This document shows, one piece after another, positions 1 through 5,247 of a DNA stretch of 5,247 nucleotides. Numbering within the stretch: position 1 is the first letter of the stretch; each line of letters begins with the position of its first letter. The notes under the pieces were generated by a model. The model was given only the letters and a program-made list of their open reading frames with translations. It was not told the origin of the DNA and ran no database searches. The DNA is from Desulfocapsa sp. (GTDB lineage Bacteria > Desulfobacterota > Desulfobulbia > Desulfobulbales > Desulfocapsaceae), in contig JAOZTO010000206.1 of NCBI GenBank assembly GCA_029942265.1, forward strand, positions 1 to 5,247, written 5' to 3'. A program made the translations under genes and the position numbers.

Positions 1-13
1 TAAAATAATATTT

Positions 14-20
14 GGGGAGG
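14..20 (+). promoter_or_regulatory. Strong ribosome binding site of the secreted-protein gene
   Basis: GGGGAGG sits 6 nt before the ATG at 27. It decides the start codon in favour of 27 over the in-frame TTG at 12. Confidence 0.8.
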
Positions 21-26
21 AATATA

Positions 27-665
27 ATGCAAATATTTAAAATAATATTGCTGGTATTGCTGCTAACAGGGCTTCATGCGAAAACTACCAAATGGAAAGA
101 GCTTAAGTCGGTTCATTTGTACACTGCAAGTGAATTTAATTTCAAAAGTGATGTAAAATGTTTAGAGATGAAAACATGTACTTCAAATGTCAAAAGAGAA
201 AAGTGTACATACAAAACATATACAAAGATTAGCATATGTCCTGAACCTTTGCAACACCTTGATTCAAAACTGATTAAAAGATATAAGAAACTTTTCCCTA
301 AAGCATCCAAAAAAGACAATATTCGAAAAGATATATTACCCAACAGCATTACAAATGGATTCTCCATAGATGACAAAGGTACTATCTGGCGATTGAATGA
401 AGTAAAAGATGTCTTAGATATTTTAGGAGAGATAGATACGCCGGCAGAAGCACAGTTTGTTTTGTGGCTTCATGGTAAAGATCCGGCTAAAAGTTATCGT
501 AAGGTAGCTAAGGGTTATGAAGTGTTGATAGAGAATAAAACACTCTCTCCCTGTGATGGCAAAAAAGACTACGAAGAGATATTTATCTATCAAAGAGAGA
601 TAAGCAAACAAGGTAAAATATCCAAACAAAAGCTGATTAAACATACTAAAAAAGAGGTACAGTGA
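27..665 (+). CDS. Hypothetical secreted cysteine-containing protein, possibly truncated at its C-terminus
   Basis: I do not recognise a named family. The start is the ATG at 27, chosen because GGGGAGG (14-20) lies 6 nt upstream; an in-frame TTG at 12 would place that ribosome binding site inside the gene. The product is 212 residues. Residues 1-18 look like a Sec signal peptide: a short start with K5, a run of I/L/V residues, then a likely cleavage after LHA (16-18), giving a periplasmic or exported protein. The mature part is lysine-rich and has five cysteines (45, 51, 60, 71, 176), four of them within 27 residues, which suggests disulfides. A mid-region (about 105-165) has a soluble globular character. 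GC is about 33% by hand count against about 43% in the downstream etf segment. Composition and protein style suggest a campylobacterial origin; this is an inference. The TGA at 663-665 lies at the breakpoint with etfB and may have been created by the junction, so the native C-terminus is uncertain. Confidence 0.72.
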   Translation: MQIFKIILLVLLLTGLHAKTTKWKELKSVHLYTASEFNFKSDVKCLEMKTCTSNVKREKCTYKTYTKISICPEPLQHLDSKLIKRYKKLFPKASKKDNIRKDILPNSITNGFSIDDKGTIWRLNEVKDVLDILGEIDTPAEAQFVLWLHGKDPAKSYRKVAKGYEVLIENKTLSPCDGKKDYEEIFIYQREISKQGKISKQKLIKHTKKEVQ

Positions 666-1068
666 AGCGATGCAGACCGGATATCGATTGGCAGCCGGGT
701 TAGGAATTCCCATCGCAAGTGATATCAGAGATTTTTCGATAGATGATAACAAAGCCTGTGTCGAACGGGAAATAGGGGGAGGAGAAAAAGAAATCATTGA
801 GATGACTATGCCTTGCATTATTGCAGCGACCAAAGGTCTTAACGAACCCCGTTACCCAAAACTCCCTGATATGTTAAAAGCCAAAAAAAAGGAAGTAAAA
901 CAGATTGCACTTGCTGAGCTAGGCCTAACCCAATCTGATATGACAGAGCTGGTTTCCATGGAATCTGTTCCTGAGCGATCAGGAGCAACAATATTGGATG
1001 GTAGTGTCAACGAAGCTGTAGCCGAACTTGTTAGAGTACTTAAAAAAGAAGAGAAGGTACTTGACTGA
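661..1068 (+). pseudogene. etfB: Electron transfer flavoprotein beta subunit, C-terminal half only
   Basis: The frame from the ATG at 670 gives 132 residues matching the second half of EtfB. Near the start, QTGYRLAAGLGIP corresponds to the family's 'Q.G..LA..LGIP' stretch, which normally lies near residue 120 of about 250. Then come a beta-rich segment (VEREIGGG, about 31-38) and the typical LNEPRYPKLPDMLKAKKK block (57-74). The C-terminal tail (about 98-132) corresponds to the arm that normally contacts EtfA. The N-terminal half, with most of the AMP-binding fold, is missing. Codons 661-669 (S-E-A) also fit the family, but an in-frame TGA at 634 and foreign sequence lie upstream. ATG 670 has no convincing ribosome binding site and is probably an internal methionine. 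EtfB normally pairs with EtfA as an FAD/AMP electron carrier. Etf A follows after 35 nt, so the order etfB-etfA is conserved. As written the product would not be functional. Confidence 0.88.
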
Positions 1069-1092
1069 ACTCTTAATTTTGTGAAAATAGTC

Positions 1093-1097
1093 GGGAG
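1093..1097 (+). promoter_or_regulatory. Ribosome binding site of etfA
   Basis: GGGAG lies 6 nt before ATG 1104 in the short etfB-etfA gap, supporting translation of etfA from its own site within one transcript. Confidence 0.7.
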
Positions 1098-1103
1098 AGA
1101 AAA

Positions 1104-2054
1104 ATGTCCATTATAGCAGTACTTATTGAAACTACTGAAAATTCTGTCAAACCAGCCAACTTTGGCGTACTCACTGCTGCTCGAAATACGGGTGTAGATG
1201 AAATATACGGTTTTGTTACAGGAGCAGATGCCCAAATGTGCAAGGATGATCTTGCAAAATATGGGGTTGAGAAAATTATATCTATTGAGGCTGAAGGTAC
1301 AGATCTTACCAGAAAACCTGATCTGCAGGCCAAGGCAATAATTGCAGCACTCCAACATTACGATGTAACTGCACTCGTGGGTCTTAGCAGCAGCCTTGGG
1401 AAAGATATTATGGCACGCATAGCAGCACAACTTGGAGCCTCTCTGGCCCTTGATTGCCTCAGCATCGATTTCCAAGGACGTACCGTTCGCAAACCCTATT
1501 TCGCTGGAAAAACTATAGCCACTTTAAAACTCAATGGTGACTATTTTCTTTGCGGTATTCGAGCTAACTCAATAGAACCAGTTGAGGCTAAGACAAATGC
1601 AGAGATCATCTCATTTCAGGCCAATGTTGGTGATGACGATGCCTACATGATAACCGAGGTGAAAAAAAACGACTCAGGAAAAGTCGATTTGTCAGAGGCC
1701 AATGTGATTGTTGCAGGAGGTCGCCCTGTCGCCTCAGCTGATCATTTTCAAATGCTTGAAAAATGTGCCGCCGTCATGAATGGAGCTGTTGGTGCCTCAA
1801 GAGTTCCCGTCGATGAGGGTCATGCATCGCACTCTATTCAAGTTGGCCAAACTGGCAAAATTGTCAACCCAAGGCTTTATATAGCCTGTGGAATTTCTGG
1901 CTCCATACAACATTATGCAGGTATGAAAACCTCAAAAGTCATTGTTGCCATCAATAGTGATAAAGATGCACCGATATTAGGTAAATGTGACTACGGTATT
2001 ATTGGCGATATATTCGAAGTTATCCCCGCCTTAACGGCTGAATTGTCGAAGTGA
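1104..2054 (+). CDS. etfA: Electron transfer flavoprotein alpha subunit
   Basis: Complete, 316 residues, a usual length for bacterial EtfA. It forms a heterodimer with EtfB that carries electrons on FAD from cytoplasmic flavoprotein dehydrogenases to a membrane acceptor. Residues 1 to about 185 form the N-terminal Rossmann-like domain. Residues about 198-316 form the FAD-binding domain: GGRPV (205-209), GAVGASR (227-233), QVGQTGKIV (246-254), ACGISGSIQHYAGMK (261-275), VIVAIN (279-284) and DYGIIGDIFEVIP (296-308). By analogy with characterised ETFs, R207, S232, Q249/T250, H270 and N284 are the expected FAD contacts. ATG 1104 is preceded by GGGAG (1093-1097) at 6 nt spacing. The gene lies 35 nt after the etfB stop and 106 nt before the membrane oxidoreductase. 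I see nothing that marks it as a bifurcating rather than an ordinary ETF, but the sequence alone does not settle that. Confidence 0.96.
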   Translation: MSIIAVLIETTENSVKPANFGVLTAARNTGVDEIYGFVTGADAQMCKDDLAKYGVEKIISIEAEGTDLTRKPDLQAKAIIAALQHYDVTALVGLSSSLGKDIMARIAAQLGASLALDCLSIDFQGRTVRKPYFAGKTIATLKLNGDYFLCGIRANSIEPVEAKTNAEIISFQANVGDDDAYMITEVKKNDSGKVDLSEANVIVAGGRPVASADHFQMLEKCAAVMNGAVGASRVPVDEGHASHSIQVGQTGKIVNPRLYIACGISGSIQHYAGMKTSKVIVAINSDKDAPILGKCDYGIIGDIFEVIPALTAELSK

Positions 2055-2078
2055 TGCGCATGGCATGGTCTCAACGGC

Positions 2079-2091
2079 TAGGCCACGCCTA
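2079..2091 (+). other. Small hairpin in the etfA-emo gap
   Basis: TAGGC (2079-2083), a CAC loop and GCCTA (2087-2091) form a 5-bp perfect stem 25 nt after the etfA stop. No T-run follows, so it is not a convincing terminator. It could be an RNA-processing or stability element, or chance. The rest of the 106-nt gap (2055-2160) shows no clear promoter and no purine-rich ribosome binding site ahead of ATG 2161. Confidence 0.25.
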
Positions 2092-2160
2092 AACAGACTA
2101 TAAAGGCAATATCTCTTACAGGCCCTATCCTTCTATCTTTATTTAAAACGACATTAACTT

Positions 2161-4179
2161 ATGCAAAATCATGACACTATCTACATAACGGTGAAGGCTA
2201 TTCTAGTGGCAGGCCTGCTTTTAGGCGCTGGCGGTTACTTCTTCTACAGAGTTAGATATCTTTTTGTTCTCCTGAAATCTGTTGAAGGGGTGCGATCCTA
2301 TATACCGAATCGTATCGGTGAGAGAGTAAAGGTTTTATTCACCGACATAATCGGGCAAACCAATGTTCGCAGAAAAATAATGCCTGGGATAGCCCATACA
2401 TTTATCTTTTTTGGCTTTCTCGCAGTGCAACCGCATTCAATTGAAATGATGTTCGAGGGCATCTTCCCCGGGTTCAGTGCAGCAAACCTTTTCCCTGACC
2501 TCTTCACCCTGTACTTACGAATAGCTGATATTGTCGCATTTATGGTTCTAATTGGTTTGGGATACGGCCTCTACAGACGTACAATTTTAAAACCGAAATA
2601 TCTGACCAATGGCCTGGATGCCAAACTAATTATCCTTTTTACTTCACTTATTATCTTGACGTTCCATATCTACAACGCATTCCATCTGGTCCTCCCTTCG
2701 CATGGTTTTGACTACTCCCGATGTTTTACAGTATCCAGAGTATTTGCAGGCATTCTTGGCCTGTCTTACTGGTCTCCAGTTATGCAGCAGAACGGACTTG
2801 AAATTACCTATTGGGTACACATCCTCACCATCTTCGGATTTATGATTTATATTCCGGGTTCGAAACATCTTCATCTACTGGCCGCTATCCCAAATGTCTT
2901 TTACAAGCCGCTTAATATTGAAAAACCAATGGAGATAACTGACATTGAAGATGAAAATGCGGAAACCTTTGGACTTTCAAAGCTCCACGAGTTGAATTGG
3001 AAACAGGTGCTTGATCTCTATGCCTGCACAGAATGCGGCCGTTGCGAGGAACGCTGCCCGGCAGCCAATACTGGAAAACCTCTGTCACCAAAGGAGCTTA
3101 TCCATGATACGAAGGTTGCTCTTCTGGAAAATGCTGAAGAGCTGATAAAAAAAGAAGGGGGAGACAACCTGCCCTCTCTGGTAAATGATGAAGTCGGACC
3201 TATCAAAAAAGATGAGCTATGGTCGTGTACCAGCTGCCGAGGATGCGAAGATATTTGCCCGGTAAACATTCAACATCTTGATATTATATTTGAAATCAGA
3301 AAAAATCAGGTTCTTATGGAAGCCGATTTCCCTGCAGAGTTACAAGAAACTTTCGCAAATCTGGAAAACCAGTCAAATCCATGGGGTTTTAGCGAAGATA
3401 CCAGGGCAAACTGGTGCAAAGATCTTGATATCCCACTGATGGCTGATAATCCTGACGCTGAGTTACTCTGGTTTGTCGGCTGTTCCGGTTCCTTTGATGA
3501 CTCCGGCATTGAAACCTCTAAGGCGATTGCTTCCATCCTGAACAAATCTGGGGTCAACTTCGCTATTCTTGGCACTGAAGAGCGTTGCAACGGCGACATG
3601 GCAAGGCGATGTGGCAACGAATATCTTTCCCAAATGATGATTAATGAAAATGTTGAAACATTTAACCGCTATAAGCCCAAAAGAATACTGACCGGTTGTG
3701 CACACTGCTATAATACCATAAAAAACGAGTATCCAGGTTTTGGTGCAAACTTTGATGTTGTTTCTCATATCGACTTCATCGATGAACTGATTAAAGGTGG
3801 AAAGCTTCAGATAAAGGGAAATGGCCTTGAAGAAAACATAACCTATCATGATTCCTGTTACCTCGGTAGGTGGAATGGCAGTTATGATTCCGCCCGCAAC
3901 ATCCTCTCGGCCATCAATACTAAAGGAAAAATCAGCGAAATGGTGAAGAACAGAGACAATGCTATGTGCTGTGGTGCGGGAGGTGGTCGCATGTTTATGG
4001 AGGAAAATTTGGGAGAACGCATCAACAATGTGCGCGCACGGGAAGCAATGGATACGGGAGCAGATATAATCTCCACAGCCTGTCCGTTTTGTGTCACCAT
4101 GCTTAAAGATGGTATACACGACAACAAGGGTACCCAGAAAGTATGTGATATTGCCCAACTTGTTAATAACGTTACTTAA
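2161..4179 (+). CDS. Membrane-bound Fe-S oxidoreductase with cytochrome b-like domain; probable EtfAB:menaquinone oxidoreductase (EMO type)
   Basis: Complete, 672 residues. About six membrane segments (roughly 7-28, 76-97, 118-137, 154-178, 190-205, 214-232) form a NarI-like cytochrome b domain. Histidines in or near them (H79, H169, H175, H220, and H236/H238 at the edge) are candidate haem ligands. A soluble part follows: two [4Fe-4S] motifs of form CxxCxxCxxxCP (C289/292/295/299 and C356/359/362/366), then two heterodisulfide-reductase-like CCG domains. The first has C441, C476, C513 and C516, with C-N-G at 476-478 instead of C-C-G; the second has C566, C603-C604 and C641/C644. Family knowledge: EMO proteins encoded beside etfBA oxidise reduced ETF and reduce menaquinone, with the Fe-S part facing the cytoplasm. 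The position directly after etfA supports that role here. An in-frame TAA at 2155-2157 rules out an upstream start. ATG 2161 lacks an obvious ribosome binding site, but later starts would remove the first membrane segment. The alternative is another DUF224-type oxidoreductase partner. Confidence 0.92.
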   Translation: MQNHDTIYITVKAILVAGLLLGAGGYFFYRVRYLFVLLKSVEGVRSYIPNRIGERVKVLFTDIIGQTNVRRKIMPGIAHTFIFFGFLAVQPHSIEMMFEGIFPGFSAANLFPDLFTLYLRIADIVAFMVLIGLGYGLYRRTILKPKYLTNGLDAKLIILFTSLIILTFHIYNAFHLVLPSHGFDYSRCFTVSRVFAGILGLSYWSPVMQQNGLEITYWVHILTIFGFMIYIPGSKHLHLLAAIPNVFYKPLNIEKPMEITDIEDENAETFGLSKLHELNWKQVLDLYACTECGRCEERCPAANTGKPLSPKELIHDTKVALLENAEELIKKEGGDNLPSLVNDEVGPIKKDELWSCTSCRGCEDICPVNIQHLDIIFEIRKNQVLMEADFPAELQETFANLENQSNPWGFSEDTRANWCKDLDIPLMADNPDAELLWFVGCSGSFDDSGIETSKAIASILNKSGVNFAILGTEERCNGDMARRCGNEYLSQMMINENVETFNRYKPKRILTGCAHCYNTIKNEYPGFGANFDVVSHIDFIDELIKGGKLQIKGNGLEENITYHDSCYLGRWNGSYDSARNILSAINTKGKISEMVKNRDNAMCCGAGGGRMFMEENLGERINNVRAREAMDTGADIISTACPFCVTMLKDGIHDNKGTQKVCDIAQLVNNVT

Positions 4180-4207
4180 ACAGTGCCTGAGCGAAAACTA
4201 ATTAATA

Positions 4208-4237
4208 GCGTAGCTACCAACAGTTACGCCAAATTTT
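4208..4237 (+). terminator. Candidate intrinsic terminator after the etf-emo unit
   Basis: GCGTAGCT (4208-4215) and AGTTACGC (4222-4229) form an 8-bp stem with one G-U pair around the 6-nt loop ACCAAC. It begins 28 nt after the stop of the membrane oxidoreductase and is followed by CAAATTTT. The T-run is short, so the terminator would be weak; position and stem favour the call. Confidence 0.5.
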
Positions 4238-4343
4238 GTCAACGAAGTTTTCTGCTTCTTTGTTAATTCATCTATACCTAGGTTAACATGAAAACATTAT
4301 GGTGCTGAAATAACATTGTAATTCGAGAATCATGACAGTCGTA

Positions 4344-4372
4344 ATTTCACAGGAGCATCATTTTTGTGAAAT
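4344..4372. repeat. Perfect 8-bp inverted repeat, operator-like or hairpin
   Basis: ATTTCACA (4344-4351) and TGTGAAAT (4365-4372) are exact reverse complements separated by 13 nt. They could form an AT-rich hairpin ahead of a T-rich stretch (to about 4386), or a two-half-site protein target. No gene start follows within range, so a regulatory role is unproven. Confidence 0.4.
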
Positions 4373-4404
4373 CTTCATTTTTATTTTGAGGGGAGGATTG
4401 CTAT

Positions 4405-4428
4405 CCAACTTCGTTTTCAGAGAAGTGG
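4405..4428. repeat. Short imperfect hairpin just left of the miniature element
   Basis: CC-A-ACTTC (4405-4412) pairs with GAAGTGG (4422-4428), with one bulged A and a 9-nt loop. It ends 9 nt before the left direct repeat at 4438. It may be chance. Confidence 0.25.
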
Positions 4429-4456
4429 TTACTGTATTTTGGTGAGTAAACATTCG

Positions 4457-4482
4457 GGTTGGGGGCAAAAATAGGCTCAACC
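4457..4482. repeat. Hairpin in the left arm of the miniature element
   Basis: GGTTGGG (4457-4463) pairs with CTCAACC (4476-4482) over 7 bp with one G-U pair and a 12-nt loop. It begins at the inner edge of the left terminal repeat. Confidence 0.4.
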
Positions 4483-4515
4483 ACTGAACTGTAAATGTTT
4501 GGATAGTGCTCCAGG

Positions 4516-4576
4516 TTCGCTTGATCCGGCCTGTGAACTATATTGGTTCATATGTGAACAGGCTGGATCAAGCGAA
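4516..4576. repeat. 19-bp inverted repeat with alternative loop folds, inside the miniature element
   Basis: Left arm 4516-4534 (begins TTCGCTTGATCC) and right arm 4558-4576 (ends GGATCAAGCGAA) are complementary over 19 positions, with a single G-T pair (4529 with 4563). The 23-nt loop holds GTTCA (4546-4550), which can pair either with TGAAC at 4534-4538 or with TGAAC at 4555-4559. These are mutually exclusive small hairpins, each of which also takes a base or two from the end of the main stem. Such a stem would be very stable in RNA or in single-stranded DNA. Confidence 0.8.
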
Positions 4577-4609
4577 GATGGGGTGCTAGCCGAATATTTA
4601 CTTTGGTGA

Positions 4610-4942
4610 AGCTGTTTTGTGAAAAATAACATAACTTTAGCCCAAACAGGTACAGAGTTACCATTCCAGAAAAATGCGTAAAGTCGGTAACTTACTGTGT
4701 GTGGAGGGTAATGTTGACTCGTTCGCATTAGCCTTGTCGACGCAACTTGCTGTATTTATGACATATTTGATGTGCTGTGTATGGGGTAATGGCATTCTTT
4801 TATACTTTTTGTTGGAATAATTGATTGTGAGAATCGTACAGTTAAAAACAATATAAACGCTTTTTTAGTAGCTATATATTACTGAATGCATCATATTTAT
4901 TCTAAATTTATACGTCTTTTTAAATCAATCTCAAGCATTTTT
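4610..4942. other. AT-rich non-coding stretch between the miniature element and the transposase remnant
   Basis: I see no convincing gene on either strand. It holds an AGTTACC/GGTAACT inverted repeat (4656-4662 and 4686-4692, loop 23 nt). GC falls to about 23% by hand count over 4801-4920, just before the transposase remnant. The left end of that insertion sequence should lie somewhere here, but without the right end its terminal repeat cannot be located. A TTGATT at 4821 has no good -10 partner at proper spacing. Confidence 0.5.
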
Positions 4943-4951
4943 ATGACAATA

Positions 4952-5247
4952 ATGAGACAAGCATACAATCCCCAGTTTCAATTTGGCCAAGTTCCTATCG
5001 ACAACATTTGTATTGGCATCAAGTCTCGTGATGACATTCCTCAGTTACTATTAGGGGTACAACATATTTATATTCACAAAAATACATTTAATCAGGTAGT
5101 GGACATCTCAGAAAAGAGTATTTCTCCTGAGCAAGAGCATCAAAATTCTGTGAATTTTATTGAACTTCGACATAAACACTCAGCAGTAGAACCTGGAATT
5201 AATGCTTTAGAAGTTCATGGGTTGGATCGATGTCCTGATCGAGGGTT
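4952..5247 (+). pseudogene. Internally deleted ISNCY-type transposase, running off the window
   Basis: The frame is open from an ATG at 4943 to the window edge. The start at 4952 (MRQAYNPQ) fits how I recall family members beginning. Residues 1 to about 59 from that start carry the N-terminal pattern of ISNCY-family transposases: FGQVPID (11-17), SRDDIPQLLLGVQHIY (25-40). A full-length protein would continue with a GRPGMDLW-type block and a DDE catalytic core. Instead, residues about 65-98 read FIELRHKHSAVE (69-80) and INALEVHGLDRCPD (83-96), which belong near the extreme C-terminus of the family. About 300 residues including the catalytic core are therefore missing, with the frame kept. P81 and R97 replace residues I expect to be S and H, suggesting decay. 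There is no clear ribosome binding site. The family assignment rests on memory of its motifs; the end lies outside the window. Confidence 0.75.

Larger units (their letters stand above)
4438..4609. mobile_element. Non-autonomous miniature inverted-repeat element (MITE) with 8-bp target duplication
   Basis: The element proper is 4446-4601 (156 bp). Its left end GTAAACATTCGG (4446-4457) and right end CCGAATATTTAC (4590-4601) are inverted repeats of 12 bp with one mismatch; similarity continues weakly inward. Directly outside both ends is the same octamer TTTGGTGA (4438-4445 and 4602-4609), as expected of an 8-bp target-site duplication. There is no plausible gene inside. Ends starting with GTAA and 8-bp duplications resemble the IS66 family as I recall it, so an IS66-type transposase may mobilise it in trans; that link is an inference. 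Intact direct repeats and nearly matching ends suggest insertion was not ancient. Internal structure: a GGTTGGG/CTCAACC hairpin (4457-4482) and a long 19-bp inverted repeat (4516-4576). Confidence 0.75.

Noticed and set aside
12..26. TTG start giving five extra residues on the secreted protein
   Set aside because: The ribosome binding site GGGGAGG would fall inside the gene, and the signal peptide reads better from ATG 27.
852..1475. 207-residue open frame on the minus strand
   Set aside because: It lies antisense across etfB and etfA, both strongly supported by conserved motifs; its own translation shows no domain and no sensible start context.
3463..4158. 231-residue open frame on the minus strand
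   Set aside because: It is antisense to the CCG domains of the membrane oxidoreductase; the plus-strand cysteine motifs are clear, and the minus-strand product resembles nothing.
4344..4372. CRP/FNR-type binding site
   Set aside because: The half-sites are TTCACA...TGTGAA, the reverse order of the CRP consensus (TGTGA...TCACA), the spacing is wrong, and no gene start follows nearby.
4656..4692. AGTTACC/GGTAACT inverted repeat as the end of an insertion sequence
   Set aside because: It is 7 bp with a 23-nt loop, has no flanking direct repeats, and no second copy lies near the transposase remnant; it is only noted as a possible hairpin.
4477..4728. 83-residue open frame on the minus strand in the non-coding right part
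   Set aside because: It runs across the right boundary of the miniature element and through its inverted repeats, so it is an accidental frame; no domain is seen.
4821..4857. Sigma-70-like promoter ahead of the transposase remnant
   Set aside because: TTGATT at 4821 has only AAAAAC at the correct spacing; TATAAA at 4852 is too far away. In sequence this AT-rich such matches are expected by chance.
1..5247. tRNA, rRNA, CRISPR array, or defence or toxin-antitoxin system
   Set aside because: I found no repeat-spacer pattern, no recognisable cloverleaf or rRNA block, and no gene pair of such type on either strand.

Overview
The window looks like a piece of a Gram-negative, anaerobic, respiring bacterium, most likely a Desulfobacterota-type (deltaproteobacterial) genome. 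The evidence is a conserved electron-transfer flavoprotein unit (etfB fragment, etfA) followed by a membrane-bound Fe-S oxidoreductase that joins a cytochrome b-like membrane domain, two [4Fe-4S] motifs and two cysteine-rich CCG domains. This arrangement is known from sulfate reducers, syntrophs and Geobacter relatives, where the last protein (often called EMO) passes electrons from reduced EtfAB to menaquinone. The taxon is inferred from gene content and protein style only.

Layout. Positions 27-665 hold an AT-rich gene (about 33% GC by hand count) for a small secreted protein of unknown function, which reads like a campylobacterial (epsilonproteobacterial) protein. It stops where the second half of etfB begins (about 661-1068, about 43% GC). 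The N-terminal half of EtfB is absent, so there is a breakpoint at about 650-665: either a real rearrangement or a misassembly. Complete etfA (1104-2054) and the complete 672-residue EMO-like gene (2161-4179) follow on the same strand. A hairpin just after 4179 may end the transcript.

The right-hand 1 kb is mobile-element debris. I see a 156-bp miniature inverted-repeat element (4446-4601) with 12-bp terminal inverted repeats (one mismatch) and exact 8-bp direct repeats (TTTGGTGA) abutting both ends, the hallmark of transposition. Inside it is a 19-bp inverted repeat with a loop that can fold in two ways. After an AT-rich leader, an open frame from 4943 (probable start 4952) to the window edge encodes a transposase remnant. 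Its first 59 or so residues match the N-terminus of an ISNCY-type transposase, and the following residues match that family's extreme C-terminus, so the catalytic core appears to have been deleted in frame.

How the genes work together. Flavoprotein dehydrogenases such as acyl-CoA dehydrogenases would reduce EtfAB, and the membrane protein would re-oxidise it and reduce menaquinone. As written, EtfB is broken, so the module works only if an intact etfB exists elsewhere or the breakpoint is an artefact. I found no RNA genes, CRISPR array or defence system. The best candidates for something undescribed are the miniature element and the in-frame deleted transposase.
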